Shown here piece after piece: positions 1-12,859 of a DNA stretch of 41,237 bases. The stretch covers positions 1 through 41,237 of the forward strand of contig JASJBC010000007.1 of the NCBI GenBank assembly GCA_030066715.1. The letters run 5' to 3'. The translations under genes and the position numbers were made by a program. The notes beneath the pieces are model-generated. The model was not told the origin of the DNA, did no database searches, and worked only from the letters and a program-made list of their open reading frames with translations. Numbering within the stretch: the first letter of the stretch is position 1; every line of letters starts with the position of its first letter. This stretch comes from Acidimicrobiia bacterium (GTDB lineage: Bacteria > Actinomycetota > Acidimicrobiia > Spongiisociales > UBA5794).

Positions 1-3
1 GGT

Positions 4-1137
4 GTGATCAGTCACGACGACGGGGACGGGAACGACTCGACCCTGGTGCTTCCGGCGACCGAGCTCGGGTCGCAATATTGGGTGCCGACCAGTTCGCAAT
101 ACACGGCGATGGCATGCCCGACAGCGGCGTCGGCGGACGTTGCGATCACCATCAGCCCACCCGGGCTGCCGGATCGGCCCGTCACGTGCTCCGGCGGGCC
201 CGACGTGGCGTGGGCGGCTGACGTTGCAGACCTCACAGTCACCACGTCAGGGATCTCGATCAGCTCGGACGATGGCTCCGTCTTCACCGCTTACTACGAG
301 GATCTCGCCACCGACAACGAGATCGGCCTCTACGGCATGAAGCAGGGCCGCCAGTACACCTGGCCAGAGCCGATCGTGACCGCCGGGGGAACCGAGGGCA
401 TATACGAGTCGGCCGGCACCTGGGAAAGCGCCACCGTCGACACCGGCGCCGGGACCGGTATCTTCGGTGAGGTCACCATGGCAGGCGTCACACCGGGGTC
501 CACGACACTTCGCATCCAGATCGCAACTGCGCCGTCCGGCACCCCGACCGACTTCGTCGGACCGGACGGCACCCCGGCAACCCACTTCGAGCTGGCCTCG
601 CTGCCGGAGGTTGCGGACTTCGCCCACGACGGCGAAAGGCTGCTGCGTGTCCGGGCCGAGCTCGCCACATCGGATCCAGTTACGGCGACGCCACAGCTCG
701 ACCTCGTTGCGGTCGACGGTCAGTTGCCGGCGCTCGACCGGTCATTCGGCGGACCTCCGCCTGCGGTGCTGACGACGACGATCGACCCCGTCGTCACCAC
801 GTCATATCTGTTGCGGGTCAAGACATCTGATCCAACAATCACGGGGAGCGAGGCCGGCGCCGTGTACCGTAGTGCGACGAACCTCGCCAATCTCGCCGAG
901 GAAACAGTGCGGTTCGTCAATCGGGCCGCGGGAGTAGACAGCGTGCAGCAATCGAACACGCAACCCACCGACCCTCCCGTGCTGTTCCAGGTCGATAGGC
1001 CGCATTCCGTCGTTCTGGACCATGCCGCGGTTGGTCCGGGCACGACGAATATCCAGTTTGCGTGGCAACTCGACTACGGCGCCGGTGGATCGATCCTCAT
1101 CGAAACGGATTTTGCGGTCGAGGTGACGGCGCCATGA
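4..1137 (+). CDS. Surface/secreted protein, 5' end probably cut by the window; N-terminal part resembles IgGFc-binding-type domains
   Basis: Long ORF open at the window edge; 'LPATELGSQYWVPTSSQYTAMA' resembles IgGFc-binding N-terminal motifs; no signal peptide in the visible part; stop overlaps the next start (ATGA). Confidence 0.55.
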   Translation: MISHDDGDGNDSTLVLPATELGSQYWVPTSSQYTAMACPTAASADVAITISPPGLPDRPVTCSGGPDVAWAADVADLTVTTSGISISSDDGSVFTAYYEDLATDNEIGLYGMKQGRQYTWPEPIVTAGGTEGIYESAGTWESATVDTGAGTGIFGEVTMAGVTPGSTTLRIQIATAPSGTPTDFVGPDGTPATHFELASLPEVADFAHDGERLLRVRAELATSDPVTATPQLDLVAVDGQLPALDRSFGGPPPAVLTTTIDPVVTTSYLLRVKTSDPTITGSEAGAVYRSATNLANLAEETVRFVNRAAGVDSVQQSNTQPTDPPVLFQVDRPHSVVLDHAAVGPGTTNIQFAWQLDYGAGGSILIETDFAVEVTAP

Positions 1138-1727
1138 GCGATCGCGAGATGTTCCCCGAGGAGTTCCCCCCGCTCCCTCTCGACGAGATAGACCTCGCAC
1201 CTACCGTCGGCACGCGGCGCGAGGAACGCACTTACGAGACGCTCGTCCTCACGGCCTTCTCCGCCGCGCTGACGGTTCTCATCGCCAAGATCGCCGCTGT
1301 GCTGCTGATCGGCAATTTCCTGGGGGCCACGATCACCATTCAGTTCTTCCTCGGCTTCCTGCCCTACTTCGGCATCATCGCCGATCCCAGCACCTTCACG
1401 ACCATCGTGACGTTCTCGACGATCGCCATGATCACCGCCAGTCTCGTGTTGCTCGTGCGTCCCGTCTTGCAGGCGGGTTGGGACAGGCAGGCTATCTGGG
1501 GGCGCGGCGTTGGGCTCGCCATCGCCGCAGAAACCTTCTTCCTGGAAGCCCTCCGCCACTGGATATGGCCGGAGGTGCTCAGGTGGGATTGGGCCTGGCT
1601 CGCCGGATTCGAGCTAGTCCTCGGCTTGGTGCTGCTGGTCACAGCGCTCAAGCAGTCAGAAACAGGTACCGATAACGTGCTTAGCGCCCGAAGCGCGCAC
1701 GTTGATACGACGGAGGAAATCCGATGA
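1134..1727 (+). CDS. Multi-pass membrane protein of unknown function
   Basis: ATG at 1134 in ATGA overlap with the upstream stop; several hydrophobic segments (TAFSAALTVLIAKIAAVLLIG, FFLGFLPYFGII, IAMITASLVLLV, FELVLGLVLLVTAL). Confidence 0.6.
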   Translation: MSDREMFPEEFPPLPLDEIDLAPTVGTRREERTYETLVLTAFSAALTVLIAKIAAVLLIGNFLGATITIQFFLGFLPYFGIIADPSTFTTIVTFSTIAMITASLVLLVRPVLQAGWDRQAIWGRGVGLAIAAETFFLEALRHWIWPEVLRWDWAWLAGFELVLGLVLLVTALKQSETGTDNVLSARSAHVDTTEEIR

Positions 1728-2371
1728 TCAGCTCCTGGACCATGACACGCCGCTGGGCGGGGATCCTCATCGCAATGATGATGATCGCAACACCCGCTTC
1801 GGCTGCGGTGATCACCCAGAACTTCATGAGGGCAGACGTATCCGTGGACGCAGCTTGCTTTACCAAGATCGCCGGCTCGGACGTGACCAGCGGCTCCGGC
1901 TTCATCACGTTCAACGGCGGCGCCACGATCACGGATCCGACCGGTACGGTCGACCTGATCCAGGAGACAATGTCTGTACAGGGATTCGCCGGGGACAGGT
2001 TGATCTATTCGGATGCGGTGCAGTTCAACAACAACTGCCCCGATGACATCGCCGTGACGTTCGTATCGGAGAATGACCCTTCCGGCGCTATCGCCGTCGA
2101 CCCGGCGTTCGGGCCCGGGGTCATCTGGACCGATATCGACATCTCGCTGTACATGGCTACGGTCGCCGTTCCATCGGGTATCCCCGGGTCGAGCAGCGAC
2201 TGGCAGATCATGATGCGGGTGTCCGGCGGCACCGTCACCGATCAGATCTCAACCGTGAACATCCCGGACGGATCGAGTCGAGCCATGGCCGTCGTCGTCG
2301 ACACGGATGACGGCGTGACAACCACAGCCACGGGCACCCTGCGCTGGACGGCACAGGCGACTCACCCGTAG
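1724..2371 (+). CDS. Secreted protein with signal peptide, unknown function
   Basis: SD-like GAGGAAATCCG before ATG; signal peptide 'MTRRWAGILIAMMMIATPASA|AVITQNF'; ATGA overlap with the upstream gene. Confidence 0.6.
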   Translation: MISSWTMTRRWAGILIAMMMIATPASAAVITQNFMRADVSVDAACFTKIAGSDVTSGSGFITFNGGATITDPTGTVDLIQETMSVQGFAGDRLIYSDAVQFNNNCPDDIAVTFVSENDPSGAIAVDPAFGPGVIWTDIDISLYMATVAVPSGIPGSSSDWQIMMRVSGGTVTDQISTVNIPDGSSRAMAVVVDTDDGVTTTATGTLRWTAQATHP

Positions 2372-2374
2372 GGA

Positions 2375-3490
2375 TCAGTCCTCGGCCTCAGCTTCGTCGG
2401 CGAGGAGTTCTGCGAGTTCCGCGGATGAATCCTCCTGTCCGTCGACCAGGAACTCGCGCAGCACCTCGTAGCCGCGATCGACGTTGACCAGCGGCACCGA
2501 CTCTGCCTGCTGGTGAGCTAGACCAGGGTCGCCGGGACCGAAATTCACCGCAGGGATCCCCCGGGCGGTGAGCCGGGCCACATCGGTCCAACCCTGCTTC
2601 GAGGACCGGGAGGCGCCCGATATCTCCAGCAGGCGGTCGAGATGCACGTTGTGCTCGACGACCTCTCCCGACGGAGCCCTGTCCTTGATGACGATCCAGT
2701 CTGCTTCGGCAGCAACGGCCTGCAAACGCTCTTCTGCCTCCTCCAGCGAGTAGATGGGCGGGAATCGGTAGTTGAGGTTGATATGCAGGTTGGCGGGAAG
2801 GACGTTGTTGGCGATCCCACCTTCGGCCATCGTGACCGAGAAGACCTCACGGAACTCGAGACCGTCGATCTCAACCAGCTCCGGCTCCCGCTCGTGCATC
2901 GCTGCCAGCCAGCTTCCGGCCTTGGTTACCGCGTTCTCACCCAGCCAGGGACGAGCACTGTGTGCCGCTTTGCCCTCAAACACAACATCGGCGTTCATGG
3001 CACCGTTGCAGCCGAGCTCGACACCGAGGTCGGTGGGCTCGAGCACAATCGCAAACTCGCTGTCCGCCAGCCAGGGGACCTTGTCGAGCACAGCCTCGAG
3101 CCCGTTCTCCGCCATCGGCCCCTCTTCCTTGTCGTAGAAGACACCAACCACGTCGTAGGGGCCCGTCCGCACGGCGTCGTCCTCGAGAAGATGGATCATG
3201 ATGGCGAGACCGGACTTCATGTCGACGGTGCCGAGACCGAACATCCGCCCGTCACGGACGACCGGTTCACCATTGTCCTGCACCGGCACCGTATCGAAGT
3301 GCCCGTAGAGGGTGAGCAAGGGCCGGCCCGTCTGCTGGCCGACGACCAAGGCATTGCCGATCCGGGTAACCCCCTGCATCGTCCACACCTTCAGCAGCCG
3401 CTGCGCCACGGCGGTGCAGAGTCTGCCCTCATTGCCGGTGACCGAATGGATCGAGACGAGCTCGGCGAGGGTGTCATGAATGGCCGTCAT
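2375..3490 (-). CDS. dapE: Succinyl-diaminopimelate desuccinylase (M20 family)
   Basis: M20 motifs 'LYGHFDTVP', 'GTVDMKSGLA', 'DKEEG'; coupled to dapD and dapC. Confidence 0.85.
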   Translation of the reverse strand: MTAIHDTLAELVSIHSVTGNEGRLCTAVAQRLLKVWTMQGVTRIGNALVVGQQTGRPLLTLYGHFDTVPVQDNGEPVVRDGRMFGLGTVDMKSGLAIMIHLLEDDAVRTGPYDVVGVFYDKEEGPMAENGLEAVLDKVPWLADSEFAIVLEPTDLGVELGCNGAMNADVVFEGKAAHSARPWLGENAVTKAGSWLAAMHEREPELVEIDGLEFREVFSVTMAEGGIANNVLPANLHINLNYRFPPIYSLEEAEERLQAVAAEADWIVIKDRAPSGEVVEHNVHLDRLLEISGASRSSKQGWTDVARLTARGIPAVNFGPGDPGLAHQQAESVPLVNVDRGYEVLREFLVDGQEDSSAELAELLADEAEAED

Positions 3491-4305
3491 ACGGGAACCT
3501 CGAATACGCGAAGGGCTTCATTGAGAGAGGTCTTGCGATCTGTCGACGATGAGCGGCGCCCGATGATGAGGGCGCACTGCAAATCATACGAGCCGGACGG
3601 GAACTCCTTGGGACGGGTGCCGGGAACAACAATCGACCCTGCGGGCACCCTCCCCCGGTACTCGACCGGTTCTTCGCCGGTGATGTCGATTATCGGCGTC
3701 GACGACGTGATCGTCGTGTTGGCGCCGAGCACAGCCGCTTCCTCGACGACGGTGCCCTCGACGACGATCGAACGGCTGCCGATGAACGCACCGTCTTCGA
3801 TGATGACCGGGCGCGCCCCCGGGGGTTCGAGGACACCCCCGATGCCGACACCCCCGCTCAGATGGACGTCGCTGCCTATCTGCGCACAGGAACCTACGGT
3901 CGCCCAGGTGTCGACCATCGTCCCCGATCCCACATAGGCACCGATATTGATGTAACCGGGCATCACCACGACGCCGGGCTCACAGAAGGCGCCGTAGCGC
4001 ACGGTTCCCGGAGGAACGACCCTGATCCCGGCCGAGGCGAGGTTCTTCTTCGTGGGGATCTTGTCGTGGTACTCGAACGGACCGCTGTGCGTTGTCTCCA
4101 ACTCGGCAATGCGGAAGTACAGCATGATCGCCTCTTTGACCCAGAGGTTGACCTGCCACTCCCCCTCAATCCTCTCGGCGACACGAACCTCTCCCTGGTC
4201 GAGCAGCTCGATCGTCCGCTCGATCGCGCCGACGGCGTCGTCGAGGAGACTCAGATCAGCGTATGCGGCTCGAATGGCTTCCTGATCGTTCGTCAGCTCA
4301 GGCAC
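3487..4305 (-). CDS. dapD: 2,3,4,5-tetrahydropyridine-2,6-dicarboxylate N-succinyltransferase
   Basis: Left-handed beta-helix hexapeptides; 'GTMVDTWATVGSCAQIGSDVHLSGGVGIGGVLEP' is a DapD signature. Confidence 0.88.
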   Translation of the reverse strand: MPELTNDQEAIRAAYADLSLLDDAVGAIERTIELLDQGEVRVAERIEGEWQVNLWVKEAIMLYFRIAELETTHSGPFEYHDKIPTKKNLASAGIRVVPPGTVRYGAFCEPGVVVMPGYINIGAYVGSGTMVDTWATVGSCAQIGSDVHLSGGVGIGGVLEPPGARPVIIEDGAFIGSRSIVVEGTVVEEAAVLGANTTITSSTPIIDITGEEPVEYRGRVPAGSIVVPGTRPKEFPSGSYDLQCALIIGRRSSSTDRKTSLNEALRVFEVPV

Positions 4306-5444
4306 GAAACCAGCACCTCCACGGCTTGCTCACACTCCTCAAGCGTAGGCACCAACGCCAAACGCAAGTAACCCTCACCTCCGGAGCCGAAGAAGCGGCC
4401 CGGGGCGACGACCACCCCTCCGTCGAGAAGACGTTCCGTCGCCTCGACATCGTCTCCGACACGCACCCACAGATACAGACCCGCAGTGGACGCAACGACA
4501 TCCATATCGAGTTGGGCGAAAGCCCTGCGCAGCGTCGCCCGCTTGGCAGCGAAGATCCGGCGCCGGTCCGCGGCATGAGCGTCGTCCGCCCAAGCCGCGG
4601 TCGCGGCCGATTGGACAAATTCGGGTGAGGCGGTTCCGGTGGTGGTGCGGAGCCTCTTCAGCGCTCCAATGGCCTCCGGATCTCCCACGATGGCCCCGGA
4701 GCGATATCCGGTCATACCGGAGCGCTTGGACAGGGAGAGGAAGGCAAGCACGCCCGGTGTGCCTTCACCGGCGACCTGGAGAATCGACGGAGGCCCATCG
4801 GGGTGCTGGTCGGGTTCATAGATGTCGGCGTAGCACTCGTCCGACAAGAGAAGGGTCTCGTTGCTCTTGGCAGTCGCCAGCAGACTCTCAAGCTCATCTC
4901 GATTGGTCACCGCCCCGGTCGGGTTGTGCGGAGTGCAGATCCACAGAAGGCGAGTTCTGCTCCACACCTCCTCTGGAACGTCGCCGGCTCGCAGCACGAA
5001 GTCGCCCCGCAGCGCAACCGGGTGGGTCTTCGCCCCGGCGAACAGGGCACCCCTTTCGTAGACCGGATAGCCCGGGGTCCCGTATGCGACCACATCGCCG
5101 GCCGCCCTCTCCACGAATGCGAATGGAGTGTTGAAGACTGCCTCCTTCGATCCGGAGGTCGGTATCACCTGTGTCTCCGGGTCTACCGAGACCCCGAAAC
5201 GACGGCCCACGTAAGCCGCGATGGCGCTCCGCAGCTCTGCCCTCCCGGCCGTCGTTGGGTACTGAGAAACCGTAGGGACCGCAGAGCGCAGCGCATCCGG
5301 AATGAAAGCCGGAGTTGGCTCTCTCGGGTCGCCGATCGAGAAGTCGATGACCCTCTGGCCGGCTTCACGCATCGCCCTGGCTCGTTCGTGAACGACGGCG
5401 ATGGGATAGCTGCCGAGTTGGTCGAGCACGGGGTTCAGTCGCAT
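4293..5444 (-). CDS. dapC: Succinyldiaminopimelate aminotransferase (PLP class I/II)
   Basis: PLP aminotransferase ORF; 'LSLSKRSGMTGYRSGAIVGD' Lys motif; start chosen at MRLNPVLDQ with TACCGT-N6-ATG upstream; adjacent to dapD-dapE. Confidence 0.82.
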   Translation of the reverse strand: MRLNPVLDQLGSYPIAVVHERARAMREAGQRVIDFSIGDPREPTPAFIPDALRSAVPTVSQYPTTAGRAELRSAIAAYVGRRFGVSVDPETQVIPTSGSKEAVFNTPFAFVERAAGDVVAYGTPGYPVYERGALFAGAKTHPVALRGDFVLRAGDVPEEVWSRTRLLWICTPHNPTGAVTNRDELESLLATAKSNETLLLSDECYADIYEPDQHPDGPPSILQVAGEGTPGVLAFLSLSKRSGMTGYRSGAIVGDPEAIGALKRLRTTTGTASPEFVQSAATAAWADDAHAADRRRIFAAKRATLRRAFAQLDMDVVASTAGLYLWVRVGDDVEATERLLDGGVVVAPGRFFGSGGEGYLRLALVPTLEECEQAVEVLVSCLS

Positions 5445-5490
5445 CGGGCCACGGTAACCGAAATTCAACCGCAGACCTTATGATCCCCCT

Positions 5491-5886
5491 GTGAATCGCT
5501 ATCGCCTCACCTTCACTCTGCTCGGACTGGCTCTGGCCTTAGTTGCCATCGGTGCGGTGGTCTTTGCGCCTTCGGGCTTGGAGTCCACTCCCCCCGATGT
5601 CCTGGAGTCATACTCGCCGCAGGACAACGCAACCGTGCTGCGCCAGATCGGCGTCGAAATCGACCTGCCGGTCGACTACCGGATCGATCTCGTCGTCGAT
5701 GGCGTCGCCATCCCGGCCGCCGAGATCTCCGTTACTGAGGAAACCGGCAGGTTCTACTGGGAGCCGGGACCGACCACGATCATCCCCGAGTGGAGCACCG
5801 GGATCCACACGGTCTGGGTGCGCTGGGACCGCATCTCGGGTCTTCCCGACCCGGGCGAGTGGATCTGGTCCTTCCGGGTGCAATAA
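5491..5886 (+). CDS. Small membrane-anchored/secreted protein of unknown function
   Basis: N-terminal hydrophobic segment 'LTFTLLGLALALVAIGAVVFA'; GTG start with TATGAT-N6-GTG; followed by a terminator-like hairpin. Confidence 0.6.
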   Translation: MNRYRLTFTLLGLALALVAIGAVVFAPSGLESTPPDVLESYSPQDNATVLRQIGVEIDLPVDYRIDLVVDGVAIPAAEISVTEETGRFYWEPGPTTIIPEWSTGIHTVWVRWDRISGLPDPGEWIWSFRVQ

Positions 5887-5888
5887 GC

Positions 5889-5920
5889 GAAGCCCCCGGG
5901 ACGCGGAACCCGGGGGCTTC
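5889..5920 (+). terminator. Terminator-like perfect hairpin (12-bp stem, 8-nt loop)
   Basis: GAAGCCCCCGGG-ACGCGGAA-CCCGGGGGCTTC between convergent genes; no long T tract, so the termination mode is uncertain. Confidence 0.6.
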
Positions 5921-6019
5921 TGAGGTGCGACGGGAGAGGGAACGTCGCAGGTCTTTGGCGCTTTACCTACCCACTAATCAGTAGCCGGCGCAAGAACGGA
6001 TGACCCCGATGCCGGATTT

Positions 6020-8950
<2,931 letters not shown>

Positions 8951-8954
<4 letters not shown>

Positions 8955-10018
8955 CGGACCGCCCTGGCGATCGTGCCTCCACCCAGGACCTCGTCGCCGT
9001 GATAGAAGACGGCCGCCTGACCCGGCGCCACCGCAGCCTGGGGATCTGCGAAGAGGACGCGCCAGGATCCGTCGCCTTCGTCTGCGATCTTTGCGGCGAC
9101 CGGCTGCGCCCGGTAACGGATCTTCACAGTCACGTCACGGTCAACCGGTGGTCGACCCGACACGAAGGAGACGTCCTCTACCTGGCAGCCTGCGACCAGC
9201 AACTCGTCCTTGGTGCCGAGCGTCACGGTGGCGGTGGTGGGGTCGATCCCGACTACGTAGCGAGGCTCACCGAGGGCGACCCCAAGGCCTTTGCGCTGCC
9301 CGATGGTGAAGTCGACCATGCCTTCGTGGATGCCGAGAGTTTCGCCGTCGCTGGTGACCAACGGGCCGGGCCGGGCGGCATCGGGAAAGCGCTCCCGGAT
9401 GAAGTCCCGGTACGAGCCCGCACCGATGAAGCAGAGATCCTGGCTGTCCGGCTTGGCTGCGGTGCGGAGCCCCATTCCGGCGGCATACTCCCTGACCGCG
9501 GTCTTCGTCATCTCGCCGATGGGGAGCCGGACCTGGGCCAGATCCCCCTGTCCGAGCATGTGAAGCACGTATGACTGGTCCTTGGTGCCATCGACGCCCT
9601 TGACCAAGTGATAGCCGGCGGCGTCGTGGCGGATGCGGGCATGGTGGCCCGTGACGAGGACATCACATCCGAGGGCTCGGGTGCGTTCCAGCAGAACGCT
9701 GAACCTCACCCGTCGGTTGCACTCGATGCATGGGTTTGGCGTCTTCCCTGCGGCGTACATCTCGCCGAAGTGGTCGACGACCTTCTCAGTGAACTCGTCG
9801 ACGTAGTCGAGCACGTAGTACGGCACATCCAGCTGGGCGGCGACACGACGAGCATCCTCCGCATCGGACACGGTGCAGCAACCGGCAAGTGGCATCGCCC
9901 CGTCGGCGCCCTCCCACTGCTTGAGGGTGGCACCCACGACTTCGTAGCCCTGGTCGAGCATCAGCGCGGCGGCCACCGAGCTGTCGACACCACCAGACAT
10001 GGCAACGAGGGCTCTCAT
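8951..10018 (-). CDS. mnmA: tRNA-specific 2-thiouridylase
   Basis: Start MRALVAMSGGVDSSVAAALM (PP-loop); 'NPCIECNRRVRF', 'DSQDLCFI' motifs. Confidence 0.93.
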
Positions 10019-11145
10019 CGCAACCCCGCCACTACTGCGGCAACTCGCTCCGCCGCCTCGACCCCGTCGTCCGTGCCGCTCGACCAGCCAAAGCTGAATC
10101 GCACGCACTCGGCAGCCTCGCCGTCGCTCATGCCCATTGCGGCGAGGACGTGTGATACCTCGATGGCCCCGCTGCTACAGGCCGAGCCCGCCGCGGCCGC
10201 AACTCCCTCCTGATCGAGCCTGATGAGCAGCGTCTCCGCCGTCACCCCGGGCACGCGGAAGTGGCTGTGCTGCACGAGACGGGGAGACCGGGCGCCGGTG
10301 ACGACGACATCGGGCACGGCCGCTAGCAGCGCAGTCTCAAAGCGGTCACGGATGGCCGCCACCCGGTCGTGCATCAGCTTGCGCTCGGCGACGGATACCT
10401 CCATTGCCGCCACCATCCCCACGATGGCCGCAACGTTGTGAGTTCCGGAGCGGCGTCCCAGCTCCTGCCCCCCGCCGTGGATCACCGGCTCCAGTTCCAC
10501 ATCCCGCGGCACATAGAGCAGCCCGACACCCTTCGGGCCCCCGAACTTGTGACTCGCCAGAGTGATCATGTCGGCCCCGGTTGTGGCGACGGTGATCTCC
10601 TCCGAGATGAAGGCCTGAACGGCGTCGGTATGGAACAGCGCAGGAGTGTTGCGAACTGTCGCTGCGACATCAGCGAGCGGGAAGATCACACCAGTCTCGT
10701 TGTTGGCCGCCATCACCGAAACAACTGCAGTGTCGGTGCGGATGCGACTGCCGAGTTCTGCAAGGTCGAGTCTCCCGTCGCCGTCGACCGGGACACGGTC
10801 GACCCGGCACCCGAGAGTCTCGACAAAAGCCACCGACTCCAGGATCGCTTCGTGCTCCACTGCGGTGGTCACGACGGCCCGTCTTTCCCCACCGGCCAGG
10901 GCTGCTCCCACGACGGCGAGGTTGTCCGCCTCGGTACCGCCACCTGTGAACACAACCTCGAGCGGATGGGCCGCACCGATCAGTTCGGCCGCTTGCTCGC
11001 GGGCGGACTCGAGCGCGTTCTTTGCCCGCCGCGATATCTCGTGGATCCCGGACGGATTGCCAAAGACATCGTCGAGGAAAGGCGCCATTGCGGTGCGCGC
11101 CTCGGGACGAACCATCGTGGTTGCGGCGTGATCGAGATAGATCAT
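10015..11145 (-). CDS. iscS: Cysteine desulfurase (NifS/IscS family)
   Basis: 'MIYLDHAATT', 'SHKFGGPKGVG' PLP-Lys motif, 'GSACSSG' catalytic Cys loop; coupled to mnmA. Confidence 0.9.
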   Translation of the reverse strand: MIYLDHAATTMVRPEARTAMAPFLDDVFGNPSGIHEISRRAKNALESAREQAAELIGAAHPLEVVFTGGGTEADNLAVVGAALAGGERRAVVTTAVEHEAILESVAFVETLGCRVDRVPVDGDGRLDLAELGSRIRTDTAVVSVMAANNETGVIFPLADVAATVRNTPALFHTDAVQAFISEEITVATTGADMITLASHKFGGPKGVGLLYVPRDVELEPVIHGGGQELGRRSGTHNVAAIVGMVAAMEVSVAERKLMHDRVAAIRDRFETALLAAVPDVVVTGARSPRLVQHSHFRVPGVTAETLLIRLDQEGVAAAAGSACSSGAIEVSHVLAAMGMSDGEAAECVRFSFGWSSGTDDGVEAAERVAAVVAGLR

Positions 11146-11327
11146 GACGCAACCAGTTTCGCAGAGAACATGGACCCTGAGGGCGGTACGAATCACACTC
11201 CCTCATCGCCCTTCGCTTTGCCTGGGCACTCATCCCAAGGGGGTGAAGGAATCGGACTCCCCTGGGCAGGACCCGTCGCGCCTCGCCGAGGAGGGGAACG
11301 ATCTGAGCGCCTGTTACCGTCACCGCC

Positions 11328-12344
11328 ATGCGTGCGCTACAGCTGATCACACCCGGTGAGCCTCTCGAAATGCGGGAGGTAGCCGATCCGATCCCGGGGG
11401 GAGATGAAGTTGTCATCGACGTGAAAGCCGCCGGGATCTGCAGCTCGGATGCTCACTATCGAGAGGGCTTTCCTCAGGTCGGACCGCTGCCGCTGACGTT
11501 GGGCCACGAGGTTGCCGGTGTGGTGGCGGCGGTCGGCCCGGAGGTGGCTGCTTTCACCCCGAGCGATCGTGTGTGCGTCCACTACCAGGTGGGGTGCGGA
11601 CGCTGCGAGTACTGCGAACGCAGGCTCGAGATGTTCTGCCCGGACGGGAGGATGATTGGCAACGGCCGGCCGGGCGGCTACGCCGAGCAGATCATGGTGC
11701 CGGAGCGCAACGTCATTGCGATTCCGGGCGCAGTGCCGGTCGAGCACGCAGCGGTGATGATGTGCTCGTCGGCCACGTCTCTGCATGCGCTGCGCAAGGG
11801 CCGTGTCGGTGCGGGGGAAACGGTTGCGGTCTTCGGCGTCGGAGGTCTCGGGATGTCGGCGATCCAGCTTGCCTTCATTGCGGGGGCCGCACAAGTGTTC
11901 GCGGTGGATATCAAGCAGGCAAAGCTCGATGCCGCCGCCGACCTCGGCGCAATACCGGTCGACGCAAACGGGGATCCCGTCGCCGAGATCCTCGCCGCAG
12001 GAGGATGTGATGTTGCCATCGACCTCGTCGGCTCGGCGACGGTCATGCGACAGTGTCTCGATTCGCTGGCACCCATGGGCCGGGCGGTCGCCGTCGGCCT
12101 CACTGCGGACACGATGGCGATCGGGCCCTACACCGATTTGGTGAGCGGCGAGTCGGAGGTCATCGGGACATCCGACCACACGGTCGGCGAGATCGTGGAG
12201 CTGCTCGGACTCGCCGCCGACGGCCGGCTCGATCTAGACCGCGTTGTGCAACGAACAGTGCCGCTGGAGGAGGCCGCGGTCAACGCGGCGCTCGATGATC
12301 TTGTCCACTTCGGCGACACCATCCGCACCGTCATCGCGATGTAG
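11328..12344 (+). CDS. Zinc-dependent alcohol/polyol dehydrogenase (MDR family)
   Basis: 'GHEVAGVVAAVG', 'CGRCEYCERRLEMFC' structural-zinc Cys cluster, 'VFGVGGLGMSAIQLA' NAD-binding motif. Confidence 0.88.
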   Translation: MRALQLITPGEPLEMREVADPIPGGDEVVIDVKAAGICSSDAHYREGFPQVGPLPLTLGHEVAGVVAAVGPEVAAFTPSDRVCVHYQVGCGRCEYCERRLEMFCPDGRMIGNGRPGGYAEQIMVPERNVIAIPGAVPVEHAAVMMCSSATSLHALRKGRVGAGETVAVFGVGGLGMSAIQLAFIAGAAQVFAVDIKQAKLDAAADLGAIPVDANGDPVAEILAAGGCDVAIDLVGSATVMRQCLDSLAPMGRAVAVGLTADTMAIGPYTDLVSGESEVIGTSDHTVGEIVELLGLAADGRLDLDRVVQRTVPLEEAAVNAALDDLVHFGDTIRTVIAM

Positions 12345-12351
12345 CGGTCAG

Positions 12352-12780
12352 CTACCCGGAGACGAAGCGGAGCCGCAGCTCGGGCTCCCCCGTGTCCTCT
12401 TCGACCCGGCGACCAACGACCTCGAATCCATAGGCCGCGTAGAAGCTCTGCGCCAGTTCGTTCTTCTCGAATACGCCGAGCTCCATGGCCGAACGCGACT
12501 CGAACGCATGGTCGAGCAGCGCCCGCCCGATCCCCTGCCGCTGCAACCGGGGCTCCACGAAGATCCCGCCGACTTCGTCGCCGACCATCGAGACAAACCC
12601 AACGACGCGGCCGTCACGCTCATACACCGAGGTCTCCGACTGCGGCAGATACTCCTCCGCAATCAACTGCCTCTCCCGGGCAAGGAACTCGGCGGACAGG
12701 AAGGGATGGGCCACGAGTGACGCCCGGTACCAGACGTCGAGCACCTCCTCCAAGTCCTTCTCTTCGTATGTACGGATCAT
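12352..12780 (-). CDS. GNAT family N-acetyltransferase
   Basis: 'GGIFVEPRLQRQGIGRALLDHA' acetyl-CoA binding motif; 'LGVFEKNELAQSFYAAYGFEVVGRR'. Confidence 0.88.
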   Translation of the reverse strand: MIRTYEEKDLEEVLDVWYRASLVAHPFLSAEFLARERQLIAEEYLPQSETSVYERDGRVVGFVSMVGDEVGGIFVEPRLQRQGIGRALLDHAFESRSAMELGVFEKNELAQSFYAAYGFEVVGRRVEEDTGEPELRLRFVSG

Positions 12781-12859
12781 GGGAGCAGCCTACGACGCCT
12801 TCGAGCCGTTTCCTGGAGCCACCATCACCAGCGACGACAGCACCCCTAGCATGCGGCGT

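Noticed and set aside
2642-3937. 431-aa plus-strand ORF opposite dapE/dapD
   Set aside because: Antisense shadow of two clear enzymes; composition not protein-like.
11328-12344. Zn-alcohol dehydrogenase as the missing BMC alcohol dehydrogenase
   Set aside because: About 19 kb away, leaderless single gene, no N-terminal targeting helix and MDR rather than iron-ADH type.
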